Positions 1 through 7,167 of a stretch of 11,854 nucleotides of DNA are shown here, in pieces. The translations under genes were made by a program, and so were the position numbers. The DNA is from Bacteroidales bacterium UBA2939 (GTDB lineage: Bacteria; Bacteroidota; Bacteroidia; Bacteroidales; P3), in NCBI GenBank assembly GCA_002349055.1, contig DECD01000027.1, positions 373 to 12,226 of the forward strand, written 5' to 3'. The notes under the pieces are model-generated. The model saw only the letters and a list, made by a program, of their open reading frames with translations. It searched no databases and was not told the DNA's origin. Position 1 is the first letter of the stretch, and each line of letters opens with the position of its first letter.

Positions 1-151
1 CTGATTTTTACCCCAGAAAGGCTATAACCAATGTAACATTTCCGGAATATCCATACTTTATGGGTAGAAAGTTTAACAAAAAACGGAATTGGAAATGGCA
101 AACAGAATCAAGAAACACGACACCTTCTTCAAAAGGAAACGATAAAATATT

Positions 152-182
152 TTTGCTATGTTAAAGAAAATGTGTATATTTG
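152..182 (+). promoter_or_regulatory. Distal Bacteroidota-type promoter
   Basis: TTTG at 152-155, a 19-bp spacer, then TATATTTG at 175-182 match the Bacteroidota primary sigma factor consensus (TTTG near -33, TAnnTTTG near -7) in both sequence and spacing. Transcription would start around 188-190 and give a leader of about 185 nt before the decarboxylase start at 373. This is a motif match only. It could instead drive a short RNA from 190-370. Confidence 0.5.
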
Positions 183-190
183 CATCAATA

Positions 191-228
191 TTGTTCAATT
201 TTTTGTTCTTGTTCAATTATTTTGAACA
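191..228. repeat. Operator-like cluster: direct repeat TTGTTCAATT plus inverted TGTTCAA/TTGAACA
   Basis: The 10-mer TTGTTCAATT occurs at 191-200 and again at 209-218, 18 bp apart. Within the second copy, TGTTCAA (210-216) is followed after a 5-base gap by its reverse complement TTGAACA (222-228). The cluster begins a few bases past the distal promoter's likely start site and lies about 50 bp upstream of the proximal promoter, a plausible position for a regulator site. It is too AT-rich to be a strong terminator. No known regulator is assigned. Confidence 0.4.
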
Positions 229-277
229 CAATCAAAATGACATTATAAGAAAACCCAATATAACTTTTTTGAAATTT

Positions 278-311
278 TTTGCACAATGTAAGTAATTTAG
301 TTGTATCTTTG
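278..311 (+). promoter_or_regulatory. Proximal Bacteroidota-type promoter of the decarboxylase gene
   Basis: TATCTTTG at 304-311 is an exact match to the TAnnTTTG -7 consensus. TTTG at 278-281, the end of a T-run, lies 22 bp upstream, slightly longer than the usual spacing. The start site would be near 317-320, giving a leader of about 55 nt to the ATG at 373. The position directly before the gene makes this the more likely main promoter. Confidence 0.6.
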
Positions 312-372
312 CAAAACAATCCGCGTGAGTTGGATTGGTAGATATGGTTGAATTTTAATTACATCGGTTAAA

Positions 373-1776
373 ATGAAGAACAAGTATTACGACCTCATCG
401 ACCAGACGTTTGATTTTCCGCAGGATGAATTCCGCACGGAAGACGGCGAGCTGATTTTCCACGACATTCCTTTGATGGAAATCATCAAACAATACGGCAC
501 GCCTCTCAAAATCACCTACCTGCCCAAGATCAGCAGCCAGATTCAGAGGGCCAAACGTTTGTTCAACGTGGCCATCGCCAAGACCGACTACCGCGGCACC
601 TACAACTACTGCTACTGCACCAAGAGCAGCCACTTTGCATTCGTGCTCGAGGAGGCATTGAAGAACGACATCAACCTCGAAACCTCGTCGGCTTTCGACA
701 TCAACCTCATCCAGGAGCTGCACAACCAGGGCCTGGTGGACAAGGAGAAAGTAATCGTGTGCAATGGATTCAAGAAGGAACAGTACATAGAGAACATCGT
801 GGATTTGTTCAACGAGGGTTTCAGAAATGTCATCCCCGTGCTGGACAACAAGAACGAATACTATCTGCTGGACAGCTGCCTCACCACCGAGGGAGACGGA
901 CGGATGAACCTGGGCATCAGGATTGCCTCGGAGGAGGAGCCGAAGTTCGACTTCTACACTTCGCGACTGGGAATCAGATACAACGACATCGTGAGCTTCT
1001 ACGAGGAACAGATAAAGCCCAACCGTAAGTTCTGCTTCAAGATGCTGCATTTCTTCATCAACACAGGCATCCGCGACACGGCCTACTACTGGAACGAGCT
1101 GGCCAAGTGCGTCAACGTCTACTGCGACCTGAAACGCATCTGCCCCGAACTGGACTCGCTGAACATCGGCGGCGGATTCCCCTGCAAGGTGAGCCTGGCG
1201 GCCAACTACGACTACGAGTACATGGCCGAGGAGATTCTGGCACAGATAAAGAACATCTGCACGCTACGCGGTGTGGAGGAGCCGAACATCTTCACCGAGT
1301 TCGGTTCGTTCACCGTGGGCGAGAGCGGCGCCACCCTCTACAGCATCCTTGACCAGAAGCAGCAGAACGACCGCGAACTGTGGTATATGATTGACTCGAG
1401 CTTCATCACCACGCTGCCCGACACCTGGGGCATCAACCAGCGCTTCATCATGCTGCCCATCAACCACTGGGACTGCGAATACCAGCGTGTGTTCCTCGGC
1501 GGCCTGACGTGCGACTCGGAGGACTACTACAACGCCGACTCGCATGCCAACGCCATCTTCCTGCCCAAGTTGCAGAAGGACGATCCGCTGTACATCGGTT
1601 TCTTCCACACGGGGGCCTACCAGGAAAGCATAGGTGGCTTCGGCGGCATCCAGCACTGCCTCATCCCCGCGCCGAAGCACGTCATCATAGACAAGGACGA
1701 GAACGGCGAATACACAACGAAACTCTTCGCCAAGGAGCAGAGCTACAAGTCGATGCTAAAGATACTAGGATACTAG
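373..1776 (+). CDS. speA: Arginine decarboxylase-like PLP enzyme (fold type III)
   Basis: This 467-aa protein belongs to the alanine-racemase-fold, PLP-dependent decarboxylases (ornithine/diaminopimelate/arginine family). Its length and overall sequence resemble the short Bacteroidota proteins annotated as arginine decarboxylase, not the longer SpeA of about 630 aa or more in Escherichia. Arginine would be converted to agmatine, an entry to polyamine synthesis, in the cytoplasm. Visible motifs are the PLP lysine K84 in YCTKSSH, the phosphate-binding NIGGGFP (264-270), TEFGS (308-312), the catalytic-cysteine block GGLTCDSED (C380) and GAYQES (414-419). There is no signal peptide. The ATG at 373 follows A-rich sequence without a Shine-Dalgarno, as is normal in this phylum. 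It stands alone on the plus strand, convergent with the next gene and ended by the hairpin at 1783-1822. Substrate is inferred from family resemblance; a related amino-acid or carboxynorspermidine substrate cannot be excluded. Confidence 0.8.
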   Translation: MKNKYYDLIDQTFDFPQDEFRTEDGELIFHDIPLMEIIKQYGTPLKITYLPKISSQIQRAKRLFNVAIAKTDYRGTYNYCYCTKSSHFAFVLEEALKNDINLETSSAFDINLIQELHNQGLVDKEKVIVCNGFKKEQYIENIVDLFNEGFRNVIPVLDNKNEYYLLDSCLTTEGDGRMNLGIRIASEEEPKFDFYTSRLGIRYNDIVSFYEEQIKPNRKFCFKMLHFFINTGIRDTAYYWNELAKCVNVYCDLKRICPELDSLNIGGGFPCKVSLAANYDYEYMAEEILAQIKNICTLRGVEEPNIFTEFGSFTVGESGATLYSILDQKQQNDRELWYMIDSSFITTLPDTWGINQRFIMLPINHWDCEYQRVFLGGLTCDSEDYYNADSHANAIFLPKLQKDDPLYIGFFHTGAYQESIGGFGGIQHCLIPAPKHVIIDKDENGEYTTKLFAKEQSYKSMLKILGY

Positions 1777-1782
1777 ACAAAA

Positions 1783-1822
1783 AAAAGAGAGCGGGCCGCC
1801 ATTCGGCGGCCCGCTCTCTTTT
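1783..1822. terminator. Bidirectional intrinsic terminator between convergent genes
   Basis: An 18-base arm at 1783-1800 is the exact reverse complement of 1805-1822, with the 4-base loop ATTC. The stem core is very GC-rich (GCGGGCCGCC), and the outer ends are an A-run and a T-run, so the transcript ends in U on either strand. It begins 6 bp after the decarboxylase stop and ends 2 bp before the FKBP stop, so it can end transcription from both sides. Confidence 0.93.
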
Positions 1823-1824
1823 GC

Positions 1825-2544
1825 TTAGTTGTTGTAAAGCTCGTGGAGCTCGATTTCGTAGATGAAGGGGGTGTAGCCGGGGATGTCGCCCGAGCCGCTG
1901 GCGCCGAAAGCCAGCTGGTAGGGGAAGTAGAAGCGGTAGATGCTGCCGGCGTTCATGAGCTGGAAGGCCTCGATAAGGCCGGGGAACATGGGCTGGCCCA
2001 CCACGTGGATGATGGGGTCGCGCTGGCCGTAGGTCTGGTCGAAAGGCTCGCCGGTGAGCATGAGGAAGGAGCGGTAGTCGAAGCGGATGCGCTGGGCATA
2101 GATGGCCTTGGGACCCTTGCCCTCGCGCAGCACCTCGTAGTAGAAGCCCTGGGGATGGCGCTTCACGTTGGGATTCTCCTTCACGAGTTTTGCAAAGTAG
2201 GCTTCCTGCTGGGCGTCGACGGCGTTTTGGGTCTCGTGGGCCGACTCGCGCATGCTGATGCTGTACTGCATCAGGATGTAGTCGAGGGCCTCCTTGATGG
2301 CCTCAGGGCTCATGGGCTGTTCCTTGCCTCCGGCAAGTGTATACTGGGCCGACTGGAGGATGAGGTCGGGGTCGAGCTCGTTGAAGTAGCCCTGGTGGAG
2401 GGCGTCGGCGATATTCTGGCCGTAGGCCCACGAGAGGCTGTCGGTCCGGTCTTTGAGTTCGGGAGCCTTAGGGGTTCTGCCACAAGCGACGAAGAGCAAA
2501 ACAGCCGAGAGGCAGCAGGAGATACGGAAAAGGTTTCTTTTCAT
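1825..2544 (-). CDS. FKBP-type peptidyl-prolyl isomerase-like lipoprotein
   Basis: A 239-aa exported protein. Residues 1-20 are a signal peptide with a lipobox ending at C21 (LFVAC), so it is probably a lipoprotein facing the periplasm. Residues about 35-120 are helical and resemble the FKBP_N dimerisation region (DSLSWAYGQNIADAL). Residues about 130-238 are an FKBP_C-type domain, with EPFDQT (166-171), PGLIEAFQLMNAG (188-200), YFPYQLAFGASG (206-217) and the closing YEIELHEL (229-236). Known FKBPs catalyse proline cis-trans isomerisation and act as chaperones. Here the usual VI-x-GW is replaced by PMFPGL, so the pocket tryptophan is missing, and LAYG is LAFG. It may therefore be a chaperone with weak isomerase activity. 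The start lies 14 bp after the stop of the protease gene, so the two are probably co-transcribed and it may help fold that or other exported proteins. Confidence 0.85.
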   Translation of the reverse strand: MKRNLFRISCCLSAVLLFVACGRTPKAPELKDRTDSLSWAYGQNIADALHQGYFNELDPDLILQSAQYTLAGGKEQPMSPEAIKEALDYILMQYSISMRESAHETQNAVDAQQEAYFAKLVKENPNVKRHPQGFYYEVLREGKGPKAIYAQRIRFDYRSFLMLTGEPFDQTYGQRDPIIHVVGQPMFPGLIEAFQLMNAGSIYRFYFPYQLAFGASGSGDIPGYTPFIYEIELHELYNN

Positions 2545-2558
2545 CAGTTTCTAGGATA

Positions 2559-4895
2559 TTATTTGTTGACAACAAGTTTCTTGACCACGACACCGTTCTC
2601 GCCGGAGAGGCGCATCAGGTAAAGGCCGGCAGCGAGGCTGGCGACCGAGAAGCGGGTCTCGGTGGTGGAGAGCTGGAGACGGCCAGCGGCATCGTAGATT
2701 TCGATGCGGCCACCCTGGGGCAGACCCTCGACGGCGACATAGTCGGTGGCGGGATTGGGGTAGACGTTGATACGTTGATACGTTGATACGTTGTCGATGC
2801 CCACATGCTCGTCGTTGAAGCCATACTGGAAGGGCTTGTAGCCCTGGGCGGTGATGGAGAGGAAGGAGTGGTCGAGACCAGCGCTGCGGCCGAAGTCGAA
2901 GTCGACCACGCCGCGGGCATTGGCAAAGGCGGCGGCACGCACCTGCATGTCGGCCGAGTCGACGACAGCCACATATGCATAGGGTGCAGCCTTGACACGC
3001 ATGGTGTTATCCTCGAGCTCGACGGTGGGGGTGAGGTCGGAAGCACGGCCCAGCCAAGGAAGGAGCGAGGGGTCGCCCATAAGCTCGTAGATTTCCCAAT
3101 AATAAAGTTTATAACTGCTGCTGGAGGAGTTGACAGCCATGTTGCCAGCCACAACCATAGCACCGGCGGTGATGGCATACTTGCTGTATTCCTCGTCGTG
3201 GGTGTGGAAGAGGCGGTCGTACATGCCGAGGCGGAAAGCCTGGTGGCTGGTGTTCATGGTGTTGTTGATGTTGGTGCGCACACCGACACTCCAATAGAAA
3301 TCCTCGGACCAGAGGGTGGAGTTGGTGCCGCCGATGTAGGCCACGGCACCGGCGTTGTTCTTGCGGCGCAGCAGCGACTCGCCGAAGCAAACACCCTTGT
3401 CGAACTTGTTGGTCAGGCAGCAGTTGCCAATCATGAAGGAGGGTTTGCCGTTGTTGTTCATGGAGGAGACGTGAGTGGTGGTGAAGTTGGGTTTGTGCCA
3501 GCGGTCCCAGTCGCCGTGGGCGGAATAGTTAATCCAGCCGAGGCCCTCGCTGTAGAGGTCGCGCAGAACACGGGCGGAGGTAGCGTCGCTGCAGTAGCCG
3601 GTGACAAAGACACCGTCGGGAGCGAAGTCGACATTGTTCTTATAGTAGTAGACGGTGTCGAAGCCGTTCTCGTGATTGATATAGGTCTTGGAGATGTAAT
3701 CCATGGTGGGGTCGCAGTAAATCCAAGCATTGTCGGCCGACCAGCCGGAGGTCTGGTGGGTACCGTTGTCCTCACCGGAGATGAGAGCGGCGCGGCCCAG
3801 GTAGGAGTCGTCTTCGAAAGCATAGCTCTCGTAGAGGATGGTCTTGTTGACGATGTGGGTGAGCGTATTGGTATCGGTGACGGAGAAGCGGCCCTGATAG
3901 GCATCGGGGATGTTGTCGTCATTGGTCCAAGTGACGTAATAGAGGTCGGACACATGGTTGTTGTCCACCCATGAGTCGTCAATCTTGGAGTTGAAGGCAC
4001 GGATTTGTCCGAGGTCGCCAACCAACAGGATATAGGTCGGGGCGGGATTCTCGGCGGTGGCATTGTTGTAGAGATTCTGGAGATATTCGGCGATGGCCTC
4101 GCTGCTGGAGAGCTGCGCGTCGGTGACATTGACGAGGTCGACAATCATGCCCTGCGAACGTTTCCAGTTGGCAAAGCGCTGGAGGCTTCCGGAATAGAGC
4201 GTGTTGGGGGCGAAGATGACCATGCGGACGGGACTGACACGTGCCACATCCTTGGTGTTGACAAGCTCGTTGAGGGTGGTGCCCACGGAGAAGGCCGGCG
4301 TGTAGTAGCGGCGGAAGTGCTCGCGGGTGGCCTCCTCGTCGGAGCCATTGTAGCGCACGGTGATGTCGGCGCTCTTGCAAACGATGACCTGGCCGGTGAC
4401 AGGGTTGACCTGCACGGGGCTGAAGGTGAGGTTGGCCAGACGGCGGTCGCGGGCCACGCCAATCACTTCGACTGAAGCCAGAGGCATGCCCCAGAAGGCA
4501 TCGGTGGCATAACGGTCGGCGTTGATTACGGGGACCATGCGGCTGGTGTCGCTCTTGGAGCGGCTGGGCTGCAAGGGCAAGAAGAGAGTGGCGGAGAGGT
4601 CGAGAGTGTCGTAGACGGCATTGGAGACCTCGACGGCGACGTTGTCGCAGAAGGGAATCACAATGACATCGGTGCGGACGGGCAGCGCGGGCGAACCCAC
4701 CTCGCCTCCGGAGAGGTAGCCTGCGAGGTTGAGCACATCGGCCTTGCCGTCGGCAAAAGGCAGGCTCTCCACGCCAAGGGTCGGAGTCTGATAGTGGACC
4801 TCGAGGCGGTCGAAACCGTCGTTCATCACCCGCTGGGCGTGCATGGCCGTGACGGAGGCCAGGCACAGCGAGAACAAGATTAGCGTCTTTTTCAT
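2559..4895 (-). CDS. Secreted gingipain-like C25 cysteine protease with T9SS sorting domain
   Basis: A 778-aa protein. Residues 1-20 are a Sec signal peptide (positive MKK, hydrophobic core, AHA-Q). Residues about 22-215 resemble the gingipain propeptide region, and about 222-615 the peptidase C25 domain. The likely catalytic pair is H460 in INYSAHGDW and C493 (or neighbouring C492) in IGNCCLTNKF, followed by CFGESLL as in gingipains. A short beta-rich region (about 620-700) leads to a type A T9SS sorting domain (about 707-778), with VYPNPATDY, IEIYDAAGRL and a C-terminal VVKKLVVNK. In this family, such proteins cross the outer membrane by the type IX system and the sorting domain is cleaved off. 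Specificity cannot be told from sequence. The gene lies just upstream of the FKBP lipoprotein. An 8-bp tandem repeat sits at the start of the sorting domain (see 2764-2793). Confidence 0.9.
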   Translation of the reverse strand: MKKTLILFSLCLASVTAMHAQRVMNDGFDRLEVHYQTPTLGVESLPFADGKADVLNLAGYLSGGEVGSPALPVRTDVIVIPFCDNVAVEVSNAVYDTLDLSATLFLPLQPSRSKSDTSRMVPVINADRYATDAFWGMPLASVEVIGVARDRRLANLTFSPVQVNPVTGQVIVCKSADITVRYNGSDEEATREHFRRYYTPAFSVGTTLNELVNTKDVARVSPVRMVIFAPNTLYSGSLQRFANWKRSQGMIVDLVNVTDAQLSSSEAIAEYLQNLYNNATAENPAPTYILLVGDLGQIRAFNSKIDDSWVDNNHVSDLYYVTWTNDDNIPDAYQGRFSVTDTNTLTHIVNKTILYESYAFEDDSYLGRAALISGEDNGTHQTSGWSADNAWIYCDPTMDYISKTYINHENGFDTVYYYKNNVDFAPDGVFVTGYCSDATSARVLRDLYSEGLGWINYSAHGDWDRWHKPNFTTTHVSSMNNNGKPSFMIGNCCLTNKFDKGVCFGESLLRRKNNAGAVAYIGGTNSTLWSEDFYWSVGVRTNINNTMNTSHQAFRLGMYDRLFHTHDEEYSKYAITAGAMVVAGNMAVNSSSSSYKLYYWEIYELMGDPSLLPWLGRASDLTPTVELEDNTMRVKAAPYAYVAVVDSADMQVRAAAFANARGVVDFDFGRSAGLDHSFLSITAQGYKPFQYGFNDEHVGIDNVSTYQRINVYPNPATDYVAVEGLPQGGRIEIYDAAGRLQLSTTETRFSVASLAAGLYLMRLSGENGVVVKKLVVNK
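2764..2793. repeat. 8-bp tandem repeat inside the protease gene, at the edge of the sorting domain
   Basis: The plus strand has three perfect copies of ACGTTGAT (2764-2771, 2772-2779, 2780-2787) plus ACGTTG (2788-2793). On the coding strand this encodes residues 701-711, DNVSTYQRINV, directly before the YPNP motif of the T9SS domain. The unit is not a multiple of three, so gain or loss of one copy shifts the frame just before the sorting domain. Gaining a copy would give an alternative tail ending at a stop at 2615-2617. Losing a copy would read past the normal stop to a TAG at about 2551-2553. Confidence 0.92.
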
Positions 4896-4942
4896 GAGTT
4901 TATGCTATTTTTTTTGTTTGCTATATAATATTATGTACAATT

Positions 4943-4976
4943 ATTATATAAAAACTTTTATTATATAAAAACTTTC
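4943..4976. repeat. 17-bp direct repeat in the AT-rich gap before the protease gene
   Basis: ATTATATAAAAACTTT occurs at 4943-4958 and 4960-4975, making two 17-bp units that differ only in the last base. The second copy runs into the stop codon of the RluA-like gene (4975-4977). The remaining gap (4896-4942) is almost all A and T. Read on the minus strand it must hold the translation start region, and probably the promoter, of the protease gene, but I find no good TAnnTTTG element. No GC-rich terminator hairpin separates the two genes. Confidence 0.8.
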
Positions 4977-5652
4977 AATCGATGTGAAACATTTTTTCGA
5001 TGGAGGGGCACGGGGCGGTGATGGTAACGGGCAGGTGGGTCACCGGATGCTCGAACGAGACAATGTGGGCATGGAGCGAGATGGAGCCGTCGTCGTTGCT
5101 GCGGGGAGCGCCGTATTTGAGGTCGCCCTTGATGGGGCAGCCAATGTTGGCCAGCTGGCAGCGTATCTGGTGGTGACGGCCGGTGTGGAGGTTGATGTCG
5201 AGCAGGTGGTAGCCGCCGTCGGAGACCGCTATTTCGTGGTATTCTAAGCGGGCCAGCTTGGCGTTGGGACGCGCCGAGGCGAAGACATAGCTCTTGTTGC
5301 GCTCCTCGTTCTTGACGAGCCAGTTCTCGAGGATGCCGGCCGACTGGGGCGGTGCGTTCTTGACCACTGCCCAGTAGTGCTTCTCGAACTCGCGGGTGCG
5401 CACCTTTTCCACCATGCGGCTCAGGGCCTTGGAGGTCTTGGCCAGCAACACCACACCCGAGACGGGACGGTCCAAACGGTGGATAACACCGCAGTAGACC
5501 TGGCCGGGCTTGTGGTCGCGCTCCTTGATGAACTCCTTCACCAGGTCGGCCAGACAGGGGTCGCCAGTCTTGTCGCCTTGGGTGATTTGCCCAGGCAACT
5601 TGTTGATGGCCAGCAGGTGGTTGTCCTCGTAGAGTATCTGGTCCTTAATCAT
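4975..5652 (-). CDS. RluA-family pseudouridine synthase
   Basis: A 225-aa enzyme that isomerises uridine to pseudouridine in rRNA or tRNA. The catalytic motif HRLDRPVSGVVLLAKT (58-73) holds the nucleophilic aspartate D61. The second family signature is INLHTGRHHQIRCQLA (153-168), followed by GDLKYGAP (176-183) and LHAHIVSFEHPVT (193-205). There is no S4 RNA-binding domain at the N terminus, so it is a single catalytic domain, shorter than RluC or RluD of Escherichia. The target uridine cannot be assigned, so no symbol is given. The start ATG overlaps the psd stop as ATGA, a sign of translational coupling. It is the last gene of the right-hand operon. Confidence 0.92.
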   Translation of the reverse strand: MIKDQILYEDNHLLAINKLPGQITQGDKTGDPCLADLVKEFIKERDHKPGQVYCGVIHRLDRPVSGVVLLAKTSKALSRMVEKVRTREFEKHYWAVVKNAPPQSAGILENWLVKNEERNKSYVFASARPNAKLARLEYHEIAVSDGGYHLLDINLHTGRHHQIRCQLANIGCPIKGDLKYGAPRSNDDGSISLHAHIVSFEHPVTHLPVTITAPCPSIEKMFHID

Positions 5653-6308
5653 ACAATCTCTGCGATGGGGCTGATGGCGTTCTTCACCTTGTCCTGCAAG
5701 TCGACATTGATGGGGAAGTCAAGGGGCAGGAAGAGGTCGACACGCGAGCCGAAGCGTATGAAGCCGAGTTCCTGGTTTTGTTTGACGCGCTCACCTTCCT
5801 TGGAATAGCACACGATGCGGCGTGCCATGACTCCCGCCACCTGGCGGATGAGGATGCGCTTGCCGTTGTCGAGCAACATGCCTATCTCGGTGCGCTCGTT
5901 GAGGTCGCTGCTCTTGGGATAGGAGGCCACGAAATAGTTGCCGCGGCGGAACTTGACATACTCCACCAGGCCATCGCAAGGGTAGCGGTTGACATGAACG
6001 TCGGTGCCGCTCATGAAGATGGAGACCTGCATGCACTCGTCTTTGATATAGGTCTTTTCGTAAACCTGCTCGATGGTGACGATGGTGCCGTCGGCGGGTG
6101 AGATGAGTTCCTTGGGACTGTCGGTGAAGATACGGCGCGGGATGCGGAAGAAGGCCGTCACCATGAAGCCGAAGACCAACAGGGCCAGGACAAACAGGTA
6201 GTGGAGAAAGTTCCATTCGTTGACCAGCAACAACATCAACAGCACAATGACGAAGATACCTGCGCCGGTGAGCATGATAATTTTCTTTCCTTCACGATGG
6301 ATTTTCAT
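5649..6308 (-). CDS. psd: Phosphatidylserine decarboxylase proenzyme
   Basis: A 219-aa membrane enzyme that converts phosphatidylserine to phosphatidylethanolamine. It is of the short type and uses a pyruvoyl cofactor made by self-cleavage. The cleavage site is G187-S188 in IRFGSRVDLFLP, giving a large beta chain and a small alpha chain of about 32 residues. The supporting catalytic residues are likely D73 in SPADG and H105 in GTDVHVNRYP. Two hydrophobic segments (about 9-29 and 35-54) anchor the N terminus. It begins 4 bp after the cdsA stop and overlaps the next gene by 4 bp. CdsA makes the CDP-diacylglycerol that feeds this pathway; the phosphatidylserine synthase that should act between them is not in this window. 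Confidence 0.95.
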   Translation of the reverse strand: MKIHREGKKIIMLTGAGIFVIVLLMLLLVNEWNFLHYLFVLALLVFGFMVTAFFRIPRRIFTDSPKELISPADGTIVTIEQVYEKTYIKDECMQVSIFMSGTDVHVNRYPCDGLVEYVKFRRGNYFVASYPKSSDLNERTEIGMLLDNGKRILIRQVAGVMARRIVCYSKEGERVKQNQELGFIRFGSRVDLFLPLDFPINVDLQDKVKNAISPIAEIV

Positions 6309-6312
6309 AAGG

Positions 6313-7167
6313 CTATTTGATTATGAGGGTTATGTATGCAAAAACAAAAGGCATGATGATGAGTAGGCTGTCGAAGCGGTCGAGGAAGCCGCCGTGACCG
6401 GGCATGATGCTGCCGCTGTCCTTGACGCCTACAGAGCGTTTGAGCATGCTCTCGACGAGGTCGCCGAGGGTGTCGACAACACTGCAGATGAGCCCCAGCA
6501 CCAGCCAGTGGTACCAGGCGATGGCGGGCTGGAGCCAGGTGCCGACAAATACCGCCAGCAACAAGGTTGCCACCACGCCGAAGGCTGTACCTTCCCAAGT
6601 CTTTCCGGGCGAATGGCGCACCCACATCTTATGCTTGCCGAAGAGCGAACCGCCGATATAGGCACCCGAGTCGTTGACCCACACCATCAGCACAATCATC
6701 AGCACCACGCGCGCCCTCACCTCGGGAATCAAGGCGAGCATCAGGCTTAACGGAATGGCGATATAGAGCATCGGCACCAAGGTATAGGCCGCATCGCGGA
6801 AAGGCTGCTCGCTGTTCTTCCACAGCTGGACGATGGCCGACAAGGCAAAGCAGACGGGCCACAGCATGAAAGCCGTCATCATCAGGAAGAATCCACTCAA
6901 CACATTGGACATGAGGGGCGACACTATTACCACCAGCATAGCGACAATGGCATAAGCATAACCCAGCAAGCGGCTGGGACGGGCACCCTGCTTGTCGACC
7001 ATGCGGAAGAACTCGAAAGTGCAGCCGATGTTGACAAACATCAAAAACGAGCCAAAGATAATCATACCTGCTTTGGCATTGTGCAGGAAGTAGCCGCCGA
7101 GGAGCGATCCGATGAAGAGCAGTGCATAGACGGTAGCACTGGCGGTGCGTATCCAAAATGTTTTCAT
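6313..7167 (-). CDS. cdsA: Phosphatidate cytidylyltransferase (CDP-diacylglycerol synthase)
   Basis: A 284-aa integral membrane enzyme that forms CDP-diacylglycerol from phosphatidic acid and CTP, the branch point for bacterial phospholipids. The C-terminal CDS signature is complete at 240-266: SMLKRSVGVKD, then GHGGFLDRFD, with the metal-binding aspartates. Conserved upstream motifs are VNDSGAYIGGSLFGKHK (164-180) and SPGKTWEG (186-193). There are about seven or eight hydrophobic segments, including about 10-28, 34-50, 68-85, 90-113, 128-148, 152-165, 195-213 and 268-283. Length is normal. The start overlaps the ftsH stop (ATGA, 7164-7167), so translation is likely coupled to FtsH. Confidence 0.96.
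   Translation of the reverse strand: MKTFWIRTASATVYALLFIGSLLGGYFLHNAKAGMIIFGSFLMFVNIGCTFEFFRMVDKQGARPSRLLGYAYAIVAMLVVIVSPLMSNVLSGFFLMMTAFMLWPVCFALSAIVQLWKNSEQPFRDAAYTLVPMLYIAIPLSLMLALIPEVRARVVLMIVLMVWVNDSGAYIGGSLFGKHKMWVRHSPGKTWEGTAFGVVATLLLAVFVGTWLQPAIAWYHWLVLGLICSVVDTLGDLVESMLKRSVGVKDSGSIMPGHGGFLDRFDSLLIIMPFVFAYITLIIK

Larger units (their letters stand above)
1..372. other. AT-rich region without a convincing gene, upstream of the decarboxylase
   Basis: This stretch is far richer in A and T than the gene that follows. One reading frame (plus strand, from base 3) stays open from the left edge to a TAA at 162-164, about 53 codons. Its peptide is basic and of low complexity, and I recognise nothing in it, so it may be the tail of a gene cut by the edge or chance. 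From about 150 on, the region holds two promoter-like elements and a cluster of repeats, described separately. No GC-rich hairpin, tRNA or known riboswitch fold is apparent. The likely job of the right half is control of the gene starting at 373. Confidence 0.6.

Noticed and set aside
3..164. Open frame of about 53 codons from the left edge on the plus strand
   Set aside because: No visible start, a basic low-complexity peptide and no recognisable family; the region is AT-rich and intergenic in look. It could be the tail of a cut gene, but this cannot be supported.
2615..3178. 187-aa minus-strand frame overlapping the protease gene
   Set aside because: Pro/Ser-rich out-of-frame translation. 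Its tail is only relevant as what the protease would end in after gaining one 8-bp unit.
2805..3974. 389-aa plus-strand open frame opposite the protease gene
   Set aside because: Composition is dominated by Val, Gly and Ala with no motif; it mirrors the codon usage of the protease gene on the minus strand.
4896..4974. Promoter of the protease gene in the TATATAAT-like tracts
   Set aside because: Several AT-rich look-alikes exist, but none has TAnnTTTG with a TTTG at the right distance, so no site is called.
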